Assembly: GCA_905182985.1 (NCBI GenBank)
Contig: CAJJDN010000106.1
Location: 322,385-386,384, forward strand
Origin: Paramecium sonneborni
Lineage: Eukaryota; Ciliophora; Oligohymenophorea; Peniculida; Parameciidae
Reading direction: 5' to 3'
Length of the DNA stretch: 64,000 nt
Positions 36,627 to 49,558 of the stretch are shown piece by piece. Under the pieces are notes generated by a model. That model was given only the letters and a program-made list of their open reading frames with translations. It was not told the DNA's origin and did no database searches. Positions within the stretch are counted from its first letter, which is position 1; each line of letters starts with the position of its first letter. Made by a program: the position numbers and the translations under genes.

Positions 36627-37276
36627 ATTGATGCATATTGAATTTTTATTAGAGAAATGTTCTTTGCAATCGCTGTAAGGAAGTTTTTTCTAAAAAAGTG
36701 ATTGTATTTCAAATGATTGTAGTTCAAATTCAATAATTTTATATTCATTAACATCTGGCTACTTGAGATATTCTACTTTTTAATTTAGATCATCTATTAA
36801 ATCATTCACAATTGCTTTAATTTATTATTTTGTGGTTTCCTATTTCTATTTTGCCTTATTATCAGAAAACTTAGCAAAATATATATAGGAGTCAAGCGAT
36901 GGATTCTAATCTTGCATCAATGATTATGCTTAACATTTACTTGTTCGTAATCTTTAACTTTATTGATCAACAAAAGTGAAAATATTTTTTTAGAAATTTG
37001 AAAGCATTTTCATAATCTTTCCTTATAACTCTTTCAGATATTCCTCGATGCTTTTTTTCAACGTTTCATTTTCATCAATATCATTTTGCAACAATTGGGT
37101 GTATTGATTATAGTTATTAATAGCTTGGTTCCTTAATCCATTATAATTCATTCCTCTATGTGTACACAAACATTTTTAACATATCAGTTTATTATTATTT
37201 ATTTCAATACATTACAATTCACTACAAACTATAATAGTTCCTCTTTTTCATGACCCTATATCTAACAAAATTCCAT
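35886..37276 (-). CDS. Zinc-finger / coiled-coil protein (Paramecium family)
   Basis: Read from the ATG at 37274-37276: MEFCQIQGHEK, then (one base out of frame, across an A5 run at 37244-37248) IIVCSELQCIEINNNKLIC and KCLCTHRG. This is a B-box-like Cys/His cluster. It is followed by long coiled coils (NDIDENETLKKSIEEYLKE, NDLIDDLNQKVEYLKQ). A second Cys/His cluster comes next (SDCKEHFSNKN, CINIKC, LDYHCLRCSKTSH), then another coiled coil (EQKEQYSKYEIAIENIKS, QKQDEILKLQIRQKELKEAI). It stops at a TGA at 35886. Related proteins in this organism often continue into WD40 repeats; none are seen here. The single frameshift makes its status uncertain. The 3' part is repeated at 34758-35498 and 33328-33684 by assembly overlap. 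A diverged paralogue lies at 62.3-62.7 kb. Confidence 0.55.
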
Positions 37277-37472
37277 AATAGCATTTGATAATCAATTAAA
37301 ATTAATTTATAAAAAATGTAATACTTGAACATGTTTAAATATCAGAATTTTTAATTTACAAATTTACAAAATTTCATTAGATTTTTGGATTAGTAAAATA
37401 TAATTAATGAATTGAATTTAGATTTAATATTACAAATATGTCATCATATTTTTCAAAAACCTTATGATTGAC

Positions 37473-37922
37473 ATGAAGAGAATTAAGACTAAGGTAATCT
37501 ATCTACCTGAATTTAAAGCTGAGTAGGAAGAACTTTTAGAAAAGGTATTTGTAAGTGACTTAATTCTCAAAATTAAGATATCTTTAAAAAATACTAAAAT
37601 TAATTACTTTAATAAATTAAATAAGCAATTATTAAATTCTATTAAATAACCTTCCGTTGGCATGAAAATGTATTCTATTGAATTTAACAAATGGATTTTT
37701 AGTTCTAGAGAATTGAATCATAGGATTATTCAATCTTCCTGGAATTACATAAATATTTATATTAGTTTATATTAACTTTTTATACACATATTAGTATTGC
37801 TTAGTAAAATCTTTGTTTATCAATCTAATTCTAAGGATGGAGTCCTTTAAAAACACGTATTACTAAATTATAATTTCCAGAAAATTATTATAAACACTTC
37901 TTAAATTATCTTAATAATTTGA
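37473..37922 (+). CDS. Possible orphan ORF, 149 codons
   Basis: ATG to TGA without a break: starts MKRIKTKVIYLPEFKAEQEE and continues with mixed polar/hydrophobic sequence (KQPSVGMKMYSIEFNKWIF, ELNHRIIQSSWNYI, LFIHILVLLSKIFVYQSN). The first 60 residues look coding. No family recognised. It may be a fragment of a decayed gene, since its surroundings are relics. Confidence 0.35.
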
Positions 37923-39021
37923 AAGTTTAATTTCCTCATGAAAATAAAATTTCAACAATACATAGATAAAACTATAAATATTATATAAGAGTTGAGTACA
38001 ACTTTTAAGAAGATATTACCCTATGATGAATGATTTCTAAAAATTTGCTTTAGTTATTGATGAAAAATGAATTTCAGGAAGGGACATGAAAAACTGCATC
38101 TAAGATTAAATTTAAATAAACCAAGTTCAACTAACAAATAAATATGTTCATAATCTGTAAGATTGTACTTAGATTTAGATTAATTTGTATTTAAAATGGC
38201 AAATTTTGTTCTTTGAAATAAAGTTATTCTAACAGGAATAATTGATAAGTGTTTTAAAATAATGATTTGTAAATACTAAAAAATTCCACATGGGTTTAAA
38301 TGTTCTCTATTATAATTAAACATTTAACATGCTATTATTATTTCTTTTTTTCATGAAATATCATTAGGCTTATTATATATTGAATCAAAATACATTATTT
38401 TATACTCTTCAAAAATCTTTTAATTTCACCATTCATTGATGATATTTTCTTTTTTTATTATGTTTTTTTACATTATCCTCATCAAAATGAATAAAATATT
38501 ATTAAATTACTCTTTCAGAAATTTCAAATTTTTTATTAAATTTTGACTTATAAAATAAAAACAACAAATTAGAAGCTGCCTAATTTATTCCTAATCATTA
38601 CGAATATATGAGTTAGAATCTATTTTTTCATTCATATTTCCTTTTGAAATATTGGTTAATTAAATCATTAATTTTTTGAATTTATAATAGTATCCGTTAT
38701 TTCTTTATTCAATTACAATTTCATAAATATAAATTATAAAAAAATTATTTCTTTCAATATTACAATATTTAAGAAGTGATAGATGCATAAGACAGCAATA
38801 GTATCAATACCTAAAAATAGTAACTCTTTCTTAGAATGACCTGTTAGTAACCTAAAATTTCTCAGCTTATTCAAAGTCTGTTATTTACATCTAATAAAAA
38901 TTATTTTGAAAGTTTTAACCAAGTTCTACAGAATGGTTTAAAATTGTAGAATTATAAGTTTTTTTTAACTACAAAATTTTCTTACAATATTTAGATATGA
39001 AAATAAAAACAATTTAAGCAA
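37923..39021. other. Relic-bearing intergenic region
   Basis: AT-rich. On the minus strand about 38065-38165 encodes TDYEHIYLLVEL, FKFNLRCSFSCP and KFIFH, which is conserved in a second relic at 63375-63470. No intact gene. 38170-39000 shows nothing recognisable. Confidence 0.45.
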
Positions 39022-42000
39022 ATGGTCTCCAAATAAACTAGAAGTATAGCAAAAGGCTTAGAAAATCAGATAAAATGTTGTAAAATTAAAGAAGTAAAAG
39101 TGTAATTTAATACCTTTGGGCATCGTCTTGCTTATAAAGCAAAGCCACAGGAAAATTAAGAAATTATCTAATATCTGAGAGGGGGAGGATGCATAACGAG
39201 TAAAGAGTCAAGTGAAATTGTTAATTCAGTCGAAAAACCTTAATCCATTCCTCTAACAATATCAGACGATTTTATCCCTTAATTAGTAAGGGTTGTTTAA
39301 ATAATATCTTGTAATTCATCATAGATAGCAGATCAATCTAAATTTGAACTGACATTGATGGCGGTATAGTGGTTAGCCTATCACCGAGAATCATTTCATG
39401 TATTAGGATCAAAATCAGAAATATAGAAATATTTCAAAATTATATCAGATAGCTTCTAAATTTTAATGAAAGCAAGTCTAACATACATAAAAACATCTAA
39501 TCTTTTATGTCTATAATTGCTATAAACATGTACTATTATGGCTAAAAACTTATATGATTATTTTCAATTTAATGACAGAATATAGGATTTTAACAAAGAG
39601 CAAATTTAAGATTGTATTTCTTAATTACAACAAGAAAAATAGAGTATGTCTCAAGCCTGGGCTACTTGTTTTGAATATGAAATTATCATGATTTAGGCTG
39701 CTGTAAGATTCTATCCATCAGATTACAAGGAAATTGAAGTGATTAAAGAATAATTTTTTCGTGGGGTTGTAAGAGTGTCTTATCATTTAGTATTTCAGAT
39801 GAATTAATTGATTCTTTGGTTTCTTCTATTGGCTTATTAATTAAGATTGGATTCGAAAAATACTAAAAATTTGCCTCAATAGAAATCTTCAAACAATATT
39901 ACCTATTCGATACACTCAAGTGGCTCCTTATTGAAAAAATAAGAAATAATTATAGTATAAAAAGTATTTTATCCACCTTAAATAAATTGTTTACTACATC
40001 TGTTGAAAAATCTAAGGATTGGATTACACATTATCAGTGGATGAGACTATTATCAGATATCTTAATTGAAAGGCCTTTAATAAATACTAATAAACCATAT
40101 TTTGTGAAAAATGCTAATTCATGGTAAAATTTCATTGATTATTAATTGATATCACCTCTAAAATAAAATAAAAATGAAGCAGTTCTATTCTTTGATTAAA
40201 TTTCAGAAAAAAATCTTATTTATTAGGAATATTAAGAACTTTGTAATTAATTTGGATTGAGGAATTCCTTTAGATTTTTTAAGTATCTTGAAAAACCAAT
40301 TCTTTTTGAAAACTTGAAATATTTGGATGCATATGTTACTTTTTAAGGCGAATTTAATAATTAACAAATATTAGCACATTAATGTTTCAAGAACAATATT
40401 TCTGAAATAATAGAAGGAAAATCAATAAATGATATTGAATTTATCATAAATAAAATGAAGTAAATACAGACAAAATTTAATGGTAGTTAAAGAATGGTTG
40501 AAGAGAGTTTAACATAATATTCAAAACTTAAATCATAAAACTAAGTTACTGAAATGTATTTAGAAGATATACATGAAAGCACCAACTACTTGAGAAACTA
40601 TAGTATAAAATTCATCAAAGCTGCTTTTAAATTATAATATTACCTTAAATTTGTTCACTTTTAATATAGTATTATTCTTGGATTAAATAATCAAAATGAC
40701 CTAGAAAATGCAATTACGAAGAATTTTAGTAAAATCAAAGTTGAATATGAGAAAATACTACAAGAAAAATAATAAAAAGAATCAAAAGCCTCCAAAATTT
40801 GGGAAGAAGTAAATAATTTTGTTTCAAAGTACTATTGCTTGATTTTTCAAGTTAACTAAATGATATTTAAGAGTTTACAAAATTCCAATCAATTGGAAAC
40901 AGTTCTTAAAAGGTGGATTTAATTGTCGAAAACAAAATACCTATAATTTGATGAAAATTTTAAGAATATAGAGAAAGAAGTTAATGAATTAAAGTCATTA
41001 CATGAGAAATTTAAACCGAAATTAATTGAAATTACTGATACTGAAACAAAGGTAATTGATTTTTTTTCAAATAGAGCTGATTAAGTTAATTTTAATTAAA
41101 TTAATGAATATTTTAAGCTACTTATAGAATCAGATTTGAATTTATTTCTATAGAAACTAAGCATTAGCACTGTAAATATGAATACTGTAAAAACTAACAC
41201 TGCAGATACTAACACAGAAAATGATGATGAGTTATTAAAACATTTTGAATTATAACATAATATAGCTTTATCAAGAAAACTTATCAAAGTTTAACTCCTA
41301 TAAACTAATAAACTACAAATGGTATTTTCTGATTTTTGTAAATCTCTAACTCAAATTTAAAATATTATAGTTTAATAAGAATAAATTCTATCTAAGATTG
41401 TTAATTTATATCATTAAGGAAAATAAAAATTGAAAGTAGAATCTGAAAAATTGTCGATATTATAATAGACTTTAAAAAAATCATAAAATCTTTAAATTCT
41501 TCTTTCCTAATATATATAATCCTAATTGAAAGAAAATAAATAAGCAGATAATAGTGAAGAATTTAAAAATAAAATTTCTAACTTATTTTATTAGAATTCA
41601 GAAGATTATGAAAAAAAAGAAACAAAATAAATTACTTTAGAAACTGAAATTCATAAAAATATTTGTGAGAATTTTAATAGATTTTAAAAAAATATAATCA
41701 ATTGCTAGCCTAATGAAGTTGTAAATTAAATTATTGAATTCTTAAACAATTTTATTTTGACTATAGAATTAATAATTTCTTTGTATAATGTAGGTGATTT
41801 TTAAAAATAACTCTAAAAATTTTATGAAATATTAGACATATAATTAGTTACCATTCAACAAGAAGTCAACCCTAACCAATATTTAAGAAGTTATATTTTT
41901 GAAAGAAATGATTAACCCTTATCTTTATTTTCAAAGGCATAAAACGATATTGTCATAGGAATGAACAAAGTATGCTAATGTATTTTAATTAATGAATTAA

Positions 42001-45000
42001 TCAAGCCAATTTTATAAAGTCAAAATAACATGATTTAAAATAGTTCTTAAAATTAGAAAAGTTTAGGCATCAAGTCAAGGGAATGTTTAGTTTATCTTTT
42101 AATAAGAATGGCTAACCAATCAAAAGAATAATATATAATTGCATATGCATAACAATTATTGGTAGATTGTTGGAGTAATGAAAAAGATTAAGGTGTGAGA
42201 AACTTTATCAAAAATAAAGAAATTTTAGATTTCTAAAAAAAATTGTTTTCTTAAAATTTACAATTAATTAATGAAAAATTGAAAGAATAAACAAAGTTTA
42301 AATTTATATAAATTAAAGAGTTAGAAAATAAATTAAAGCAGGAGAAGAGTATCTTAGTAAGAGAATAAAAAAGGGATGAAATTGAAAAGAAATATAATGA
42401 ATTGGAGAATTTTATATTAAATATATAAGATATGAGTTAAAAGGTTGATTTAGCATTTCCCTTTCTTATAGAAATTAATAAAGAATTGTCTCTGATAAAA
42501 TAAAAAGTTGAGAATTTGCAAAATATTGTCAGTGATATTGCTAGAGATATAACACTATTAAGAGGAAAGTCTTTTTAAGAGTTATTAGATATCAGAAAAA
42601 ATACAGTATTGTAAAACAAAAAGCTAAGCGATCTATAAAATATTTATATCCCAAAATATGGTTTGGAAATTGATCCTTAAAAAGGAACTAAAGATTCAAA
42701 AAGAACACCCATTTTGGTTGATGAATAGAATAACTTAGAAGCTGAAGTCAACGAATTTTTATGGAAAGAATATTAAGACAAAGATGTATTACTTATTCAT
42801 GGAATTGCAGGATCTGGAAAAAGCACTTTAGCTAGAAAAATTGAAGAATTTTTATGGGGCTTACATGATTGGAAACAAAAAGGTTCTATTATACCAATAT
42901 TTATTTCATTACCATCACTTTAAGAACCGAGATTTAACTTGATAGATTAAATTCTTTAATCTGATATTTATCAATTTGATAGAATATAAATTCATGAATT
43001 TAAAAATTTTATATCAATGCAAGATCATCGAGTTTTATTTATTCTAGATGGGTATGATGAGTTGAATTCAAAATTTCTTCAATAAAATTTATATAGTACT
43101 AATAGAATAGAAAAAATTTGGAAAGATAGTAGATTAATATACACTACGAGATCTGAAGTACTAATCCAAAATTAATATTAATAATGGTTCTAAGGAAAAA
43201 AAAAAAAATGTTAAAAGAAGTAGAATTACAACCTTTTACTCAATTTGAGTAAAAATAATATGTTAAGGAATTTTCAGTGTTAAAATTAAAATTAAAGATA
43301 CTTTAATTTGTAGAAGATGCACATCAAATGGAGTAAAAAAGAATGAATTATTTTACATTTGAAAATTTATGGTAATAGATTAAATCATTGAAAATACAAG
43401 AACGGAATCATTAATTGCTTAGTGAAGTTGATGTAACAAAGATAAGTGAGATAGTTTAAAATCATGTAAAACATTTTTTTTAACTACAATTTCAAGAATT
43501 GTAGTTAAATCTGAAAAAAGAGATTTCAGAATTATGGAGTTCAGTGAAATTTGAAAGTTCAATAAACTTTCTTGGCATAAGGCCTATTTTAATTTCCCCA
43601 TTTATGCTTAATATAGTTGTTTGTGTATTACCAAGTATGACAGAATATCATTCAGAAATAAATAGGATAAAGAAGCGTTTTATTTAGAGATTTATTGAGC
43701 TTAAATAAAAATAATTATTGATTTCTCGTAATTAAAAGTAATCATTTTAAACCGAACCCAATATTGAAGAAGATTAAAATACATTATCTACATATGCCAA
43801 TAAATTATGGGAACAATTAGAAGAAAAAGAATATTTTAACGATTTTTCAATTTTAAATTAAATAAAACTGCCTTAAGTTTTTAATTTGGAGGATCAATCA
43901 CTTGTTTTTATGGCCATAAAATACTAAAACCTAAAAATCCTTGATTTCTATATTGCTTTTGTTTAATTTTATTAAAATAATTAAATAAAAAAACTTAGTG
44001 AACAAGGAAAAATATAAGATGAAGAAATCTTCAAAAAGAACCTAAATTTATTTTAACAAGCCTTAGCCATAGATATGACATAAAATTAACTTTCTTAAGT
44101 TAATTATGAGAAAAAAGTACAACTTAGACTTGATGTAGAAGAAGACTTAGAAGATGATAATAATGATTCATGGATGGATAAATATTTTGATGATAGCAAC
44201 GAAGGAAATAACAAAAAACTCTTAAGAAAAGCCTCTTTATTATATTAGAAGGGAAATGTATTTTCATTTATTCATAAATCTATACAGGAATATTTTGTCT
44301 CTATGTACTTAATTGATTTTCTTGATTTTCTTCCAAAAATTGACTAGAATTAGATTTCTAAACTCTTGGAAAGATTAATATAATAAATTAAAATGAATGG
44401 AAAAAGTAAGTTTAATAGCTTAAAAATATTAATTGAAAACATAAAATTGTATCTCAAACAAGAGGCTAGTGTCAATCCGAATATCATATAGTTTCTCAAG
44501 ATTGCTAGTAAAAGTAAATTTAGCCAGCTGTATTTGTCCCTCTAATCCTATTATGGAATATAAAAATTTATATTTGATGAATTTAGAATGAAAAATGAAT
44601 CACAAGCTAAATTATTATTAATTATTAGATTGTCATCCTTACTTTCAGATTTCTTAAGAATCTCATCCAATGGATTATATCTTTATACTTAAATATTTGG
44701 AGTCTTGCATTAGATTAATTTGGAATATATAGAGATTGAAGGTGTTAACATTTAAGGATGTTCATGTTATAATGTTAATTTAAATGAAACTCAATTTCAA
44801 AATGTTAATATAAGTTAATGTTCATTTATTGCATCTGAAATGTAATGTGTTAATTGGAATAATTTGATTTGTTCAGAATAACCAAGATTTGATGGACATG
44901 AAGATGTGGTATTCTCTATAGTTTTCTCTTCTGATGGAAATACTCTCTTATCTTCGAGCTAGTATGAACCCACTATACGAGTATGGGATGTAAAATAAGA

Positions 45001-48000
45001 AATTCAATCAAGAAGAATAGATATTCATAATAGAGAAGTTTATCAATTAGCATTCTCCCCAGTTGGAGAGTTATGGGCTACTGCACATACTAAGGATGGC
45101 TTAGTTACACTTTGGAAGATTAATTAGACAGTTCCAGTCAAAGAATTTTCTTATCATAGTGGAAAAGTTTGTACTGTTATATTTTCTCCTGATGGTAATA
45201 TGCTTGCATCGGGAGGTATGGATAAAAAAATATTTGTGTTTGACTTGTCAACTTTATAACCTGTTTATTACTTTTATGGTCATACAAATACTATTATTTC
45301 ACTTGAGTTTTCACCAACATCCAAAGTTTTGGCTTCAGGAGGTTTCGACAAAATTATTTACATATGAGAATTAAAAGAAAAAAGTTAGTTTAAACAACTA
45401 TTAGGTCATACAGAGTAGATTAGATCACTTTCATTTAAAAATGATAATTTTTTAGTATCTGGAAGCATTGATTAAACAATTAGATTATGGAATATAAAGT
45501 CAGGTTAGGAAATTATTAAAATTGGAGAAAATATAGATATTGGAAAAATTTATTAAGTTAAATTTTCTCATGATAAGAAAATTTTAGCATCAAGTGATAG
45601 CTCCACTATAATTTTACGGGATGCTTCAACTTGGAAAAAAATAACGAAATTTGAAGGCCATTCTGATTTAATACTATGCCTTGCATTTTCCCCAGATGGA
45701 TAAACGTTAGCTTCTAGTGGTAGGGACAAATCAATTAGATTTTGGAATATTCATGGAGAAAAAAATATTTAATAATTAAATAGTCAGTCATATATAAATT
45801 GTGTTGTAGTGTCACCAGATGGATTATCTATTGTTTCAGGTGGAGATGAATTAATTAAATAATGGGATTTAAAAGGAGGAATTGAAATTAGAAGATTTAT
45901 AGGACATACTGCCAGTGTTAATGCACTTTGTTTTACTGAAAATGGATAGTATTTAATATCAGGAGGAGTTGATAAGATAATAATAATTTGGGATGTAAAT
46001 TTATCATAGGAAATAACAAGATTTATTGGGCATTAATATGTAATAATGGATTTGAAGATTTCACCTAATTAAAGGTTTATAGCATCATGCGATGATTACT
46101 TCATAATAATTTGGGATCGATAAAAATCAAAAAAAGGAGGCTATTATTGGGAATTATCTAGTTAGTCTACAGTTACACGATCAATAGAGTTTTCTCTTGA
46201 TGGCAAATTATTCGTTTCAGGTGGAGATAATAATTTAATAACGGTATGGGATTGGGAAAAATAACTCGAAATTTATTAGTTAAAAGGACATACAGAATAA
46301 TTATTCCAAATAAGATTTTTTTCTAATGGATTAAGGTTGGCATCTTGCAGTCGAGATAAAACAATTAGAGTATGGGATATAAAGGAACAGAAGGAACTAT
46401 TTAAATTGATTGGGCATTCGAAGCCAGTTTTTAAAATTTAATTAACAATGAATGAATAATAATTGGTATCTTGTAGTGCAGATATGACAATTAGATTTTG
46501 GAATTTAATTAATTAACAATAAAAATTAAGAATTTAAACTCATTCTAATTTTATCTTAGGATTTTCAATCAGTCCTAATAACAAATAATTAATCTCGTTT
46601 AGTATGGATAATACTCTGAAATTATGGGACATAGATGGCCATCATGGATATTAATCAGATATTGGCCATACAAATAAAATTACAGACATAGTGTTTTCTC
46701 CAGATGGTTAAAAGCTTGCTTCATGTAGCAAAGATAAAACTATAAGAGTATATCATGTTTAAGATAAAAAGGAAATTTTAAGATTAGAAGGACATAAAGA
46801 TCAAGTATTCCAAATTATATTTACATCAAATAAATTGATATCATGTAGTCAGGATAAAACAATTAAGATATGGGATACATTTATGGGTCATCAAATAGCA
46901 AATATAGAATGCTTAAATAGTTTTGCTACATCTATAGATATCTCATAAAATTAAGATTACTTGGCTTGCGGATGCTATGATGGTTCAATTTTGGTTTGGG
47001 CTATTTAAGGTAATTCAAACATAAATTTAAAATTTATGATGGCTGGACATATACAAATTATTACATCAATTGTATTTTCTCCTAAAGAAAACATCTTAGT
47101 GTCTGGAAGCCATGATTAATAAATAAAATTATGGAATAGCCATACTGGATTAGAAGTGAAAACATTGAAGATAAAATTGTAATTTATTTAGAAGATCAGA
47201 ATCTCTCCAAATGGATAAAACATAATTATTATATGTTAAGATGAATTTATTCGAGTTTGGAATCTAGAACAGGAAAATTCAATAATTACTCTAAAAGGTC
47301 ATAATGATGTAGTGCTCTCAATAGCATTTTCAGAATTTGGTTTAATCTCAGGAAGCAAAGATAGATCAATATGATTATGGAATATCGAATTAGCTTAAGA
47401 GATATTAAAATAAGATATAGAAACTGAGTGTACTTGTCTTGCATTTAATAATAAAAGGAAATATTTAGCATATGCTAATGATGATTAGATTGTTATATGT
47501 GAATCATATTATTGTAAAAAGACTGTATTATATTGCCATTAACGTAAAGTTAATTCGATTGCAATTACCAACAGTGGTTTAGTAGTGGCATCTGCTTCTG
47601 CTTAAGAGAGCAAAATACAATTTTGGCATTTAAAAAATCTGTAAGGATTCGGTTTTGTTTCTGCAAAAAAAGTTTGCTGTATTTCATTTATGCCAAATGA
47701 AATTTAATTAGTATCAGGAGGAATGGATAATATTGTTCGATTATTTGATTTAAGAACAATTAAATAAATAAAAGAATTTATTGGGCATACAAACAAAATT
47801 AGTTCAATAGATATTTCTCCTGATAGTTCAACAATTGTATCTGATAGTTTTGACTAGTCAATAATCTTTTGGAATGTGGAAAGCGAAATTAAGTAAAAAA
47901 TAGATATTCAAAATACCGTTCTTGTTGTTAAATATTCAATTTCAGGATAATTAGTAGCAATAGGAGTGGAAAACTCGTCAATAAAAATCTTGGAAGCAAA

Positions 48001-49289
48001 TACTAAATTAAATAGCAAATAATTAAATGTTTAGTTTAAAACAATAAAAACTTTGGCATTTTCTCAGAATGATTTAATTTTAGCTTCTGGAGATGATAAG
48101 GATGTAATTTTATGATTTATTAAATGGATAAATAATTACTTCACTAACAGGCCATTCAGATTTAATAACATCTGTATAATTTTATCCAAATATAAATATT
48201 ATAGCAACTTGCAGCAAAAATAAAACAATGTCTATTTAATATTAACCAAATGAAAGAATTTTGGCAACTTGCAGCAAAGATAAAACAATGAGATTTTGGA
48301 ATGTAAATAGCGAAAATCATAATGAAGTCACAATAGTAAAATAGCTAGAAGGATTTAGATGCATATAATTTGCACCTGATGGCAAGACTCTAGTATTTTG
48401 TGGTGCATCTAATGATATAAAAATATGGAATTGTACTTTTTTATAAGAATATCACACATTTTTTTTCAAATAATGTTAAAAAGCCCTTATTTCATTTTCA
48501 GCAAATGAACAAAGTTTGGCTCTAGATTATATTGATGGATCAGTAAGAATATTTACAATATCAGAGGGAAAGTAGATTTAAAAAATTATTTTAAAAGATA
48601 TGGAAATTCAATCTCTCTGTATTTCTCCAAACGGGATGTAATTAGCAACTGGATTTAAAAAACAATGCATTAGGATCTGGAATATAATTGATTCAACATA
48701 TAATGAAATAGTAAGTAATATTTTAGATGTTACATCTTTGGCATATTCATCAAACGGATTGATATTGGCAGCTGGAAGTCATTAATAGATAATATTATTA
48801 AATAGTTAAAATTGGAGTGAAAATAAACGATTGAAGGGTCACACAGACGATATAGTTTCACTTTAATTTTCTGATGACAATTAACTATTATTGTCAAATA
48901 GTAAAGATAACACTCTAAGAATTTGGGTAATTTAAACTGGGGAAATAAAGTAAATAATGTATACGTCATTAATTAATGTAAAACTAGCATTCTTCAAAGA
49001 AAATAATAATGATAGTATAATTATAAGTAATTTGGAAGATGATGCGAGAGAGATTATTCTTAATACATCTAAAGAAATAAAAGCGATTGGACTAATAAAA
49101 CGGGAAATATTCTTAGCCAATCCTTATATTCATCCAATAGTTATAAACAATTAGATTGGATGTTATAAAACAATAGCTAAGTAGCTTAATTTATCAGCTT
49201 AATAATCTTTAATTCATGGTTCCAAATTTACTGGTACCAAAGGATAATCTTTATAGTAATTGTTTCTATAGAGAGGAGCTATCAATTGA
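39022..49289 (+). pseudogene. Giant NACHT-pentapeptide-WD40 STAND protein (NLR-like), with lesions
   Basis: About 3400 codons from MVSKQTRSIAKGLENQ to QLFLQRGAIN. Residues 1 to ~1200 are helical/coiled coil. A NACHT NTPase follows, with Walker A LLIHGIAGSGKSTLAR (42801-42830) and Walker B VLFILDGYDEL (about 43032-43061), plus helical arms. A pentapeptide-like stretch (about 44755-44875; NVNLNETQF, NVNISQCSF) leads into roughly 30 WD40 repeats (44890-49140; e.g. FSPDGQTLASSGRDKSIRFW). STAND NTPases of this layout act as ligand-triggered switches in immunity or allorecognition. Lesions: a frame change at the T6 run 39754-39759, TGA at 45365-45367 where WD40 expects Trp, TGA at 47372-47374 where Arg is expected, and a 2-base loss near 48113. 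Neighbouring conserved genes show mostly clean frames, so decay is likely. Base errors could explain some of it. Confidence 0.8.
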
Positions 49290-49558
49290 ATATTCTATAA
49301 AGAACATATAAATATTTTTTATTTAACCAGAAATTATAATTTTCGTTTATTCTAAAACAATAGCTTCACATTCAATTTCATCTTACTAAATGAGTCCTTC
49401 TTGGTAATGAGACTTTTATATTAAGAATTTCCAAATATATGATTATTACATGAAAAAAAAATTGATTTGTTTTTATGCAATTGCATATTAAATATTATTA
49501 TTTGATACTTAATTTCTTATTTAATCTATAAATGTGATTCTTTCATATAATAGGACTG
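49290..49558. other. Intergenic
   Basis: AT-rich convergent spacer; nothing recognised. Confidence 0.4.

Noticed and set aside
45159..45374. Short standalone ORF within the WD40 region
   Set aside because: Out-of-frame shadow of the NACHT-WD40 gene.
48730..49154. Small ORFs on both strands at the end of the WD40 region
   Set aside because: The plus one is an in-frame fragment of the STAND gene C-terminus and the minus ones are its antisense.
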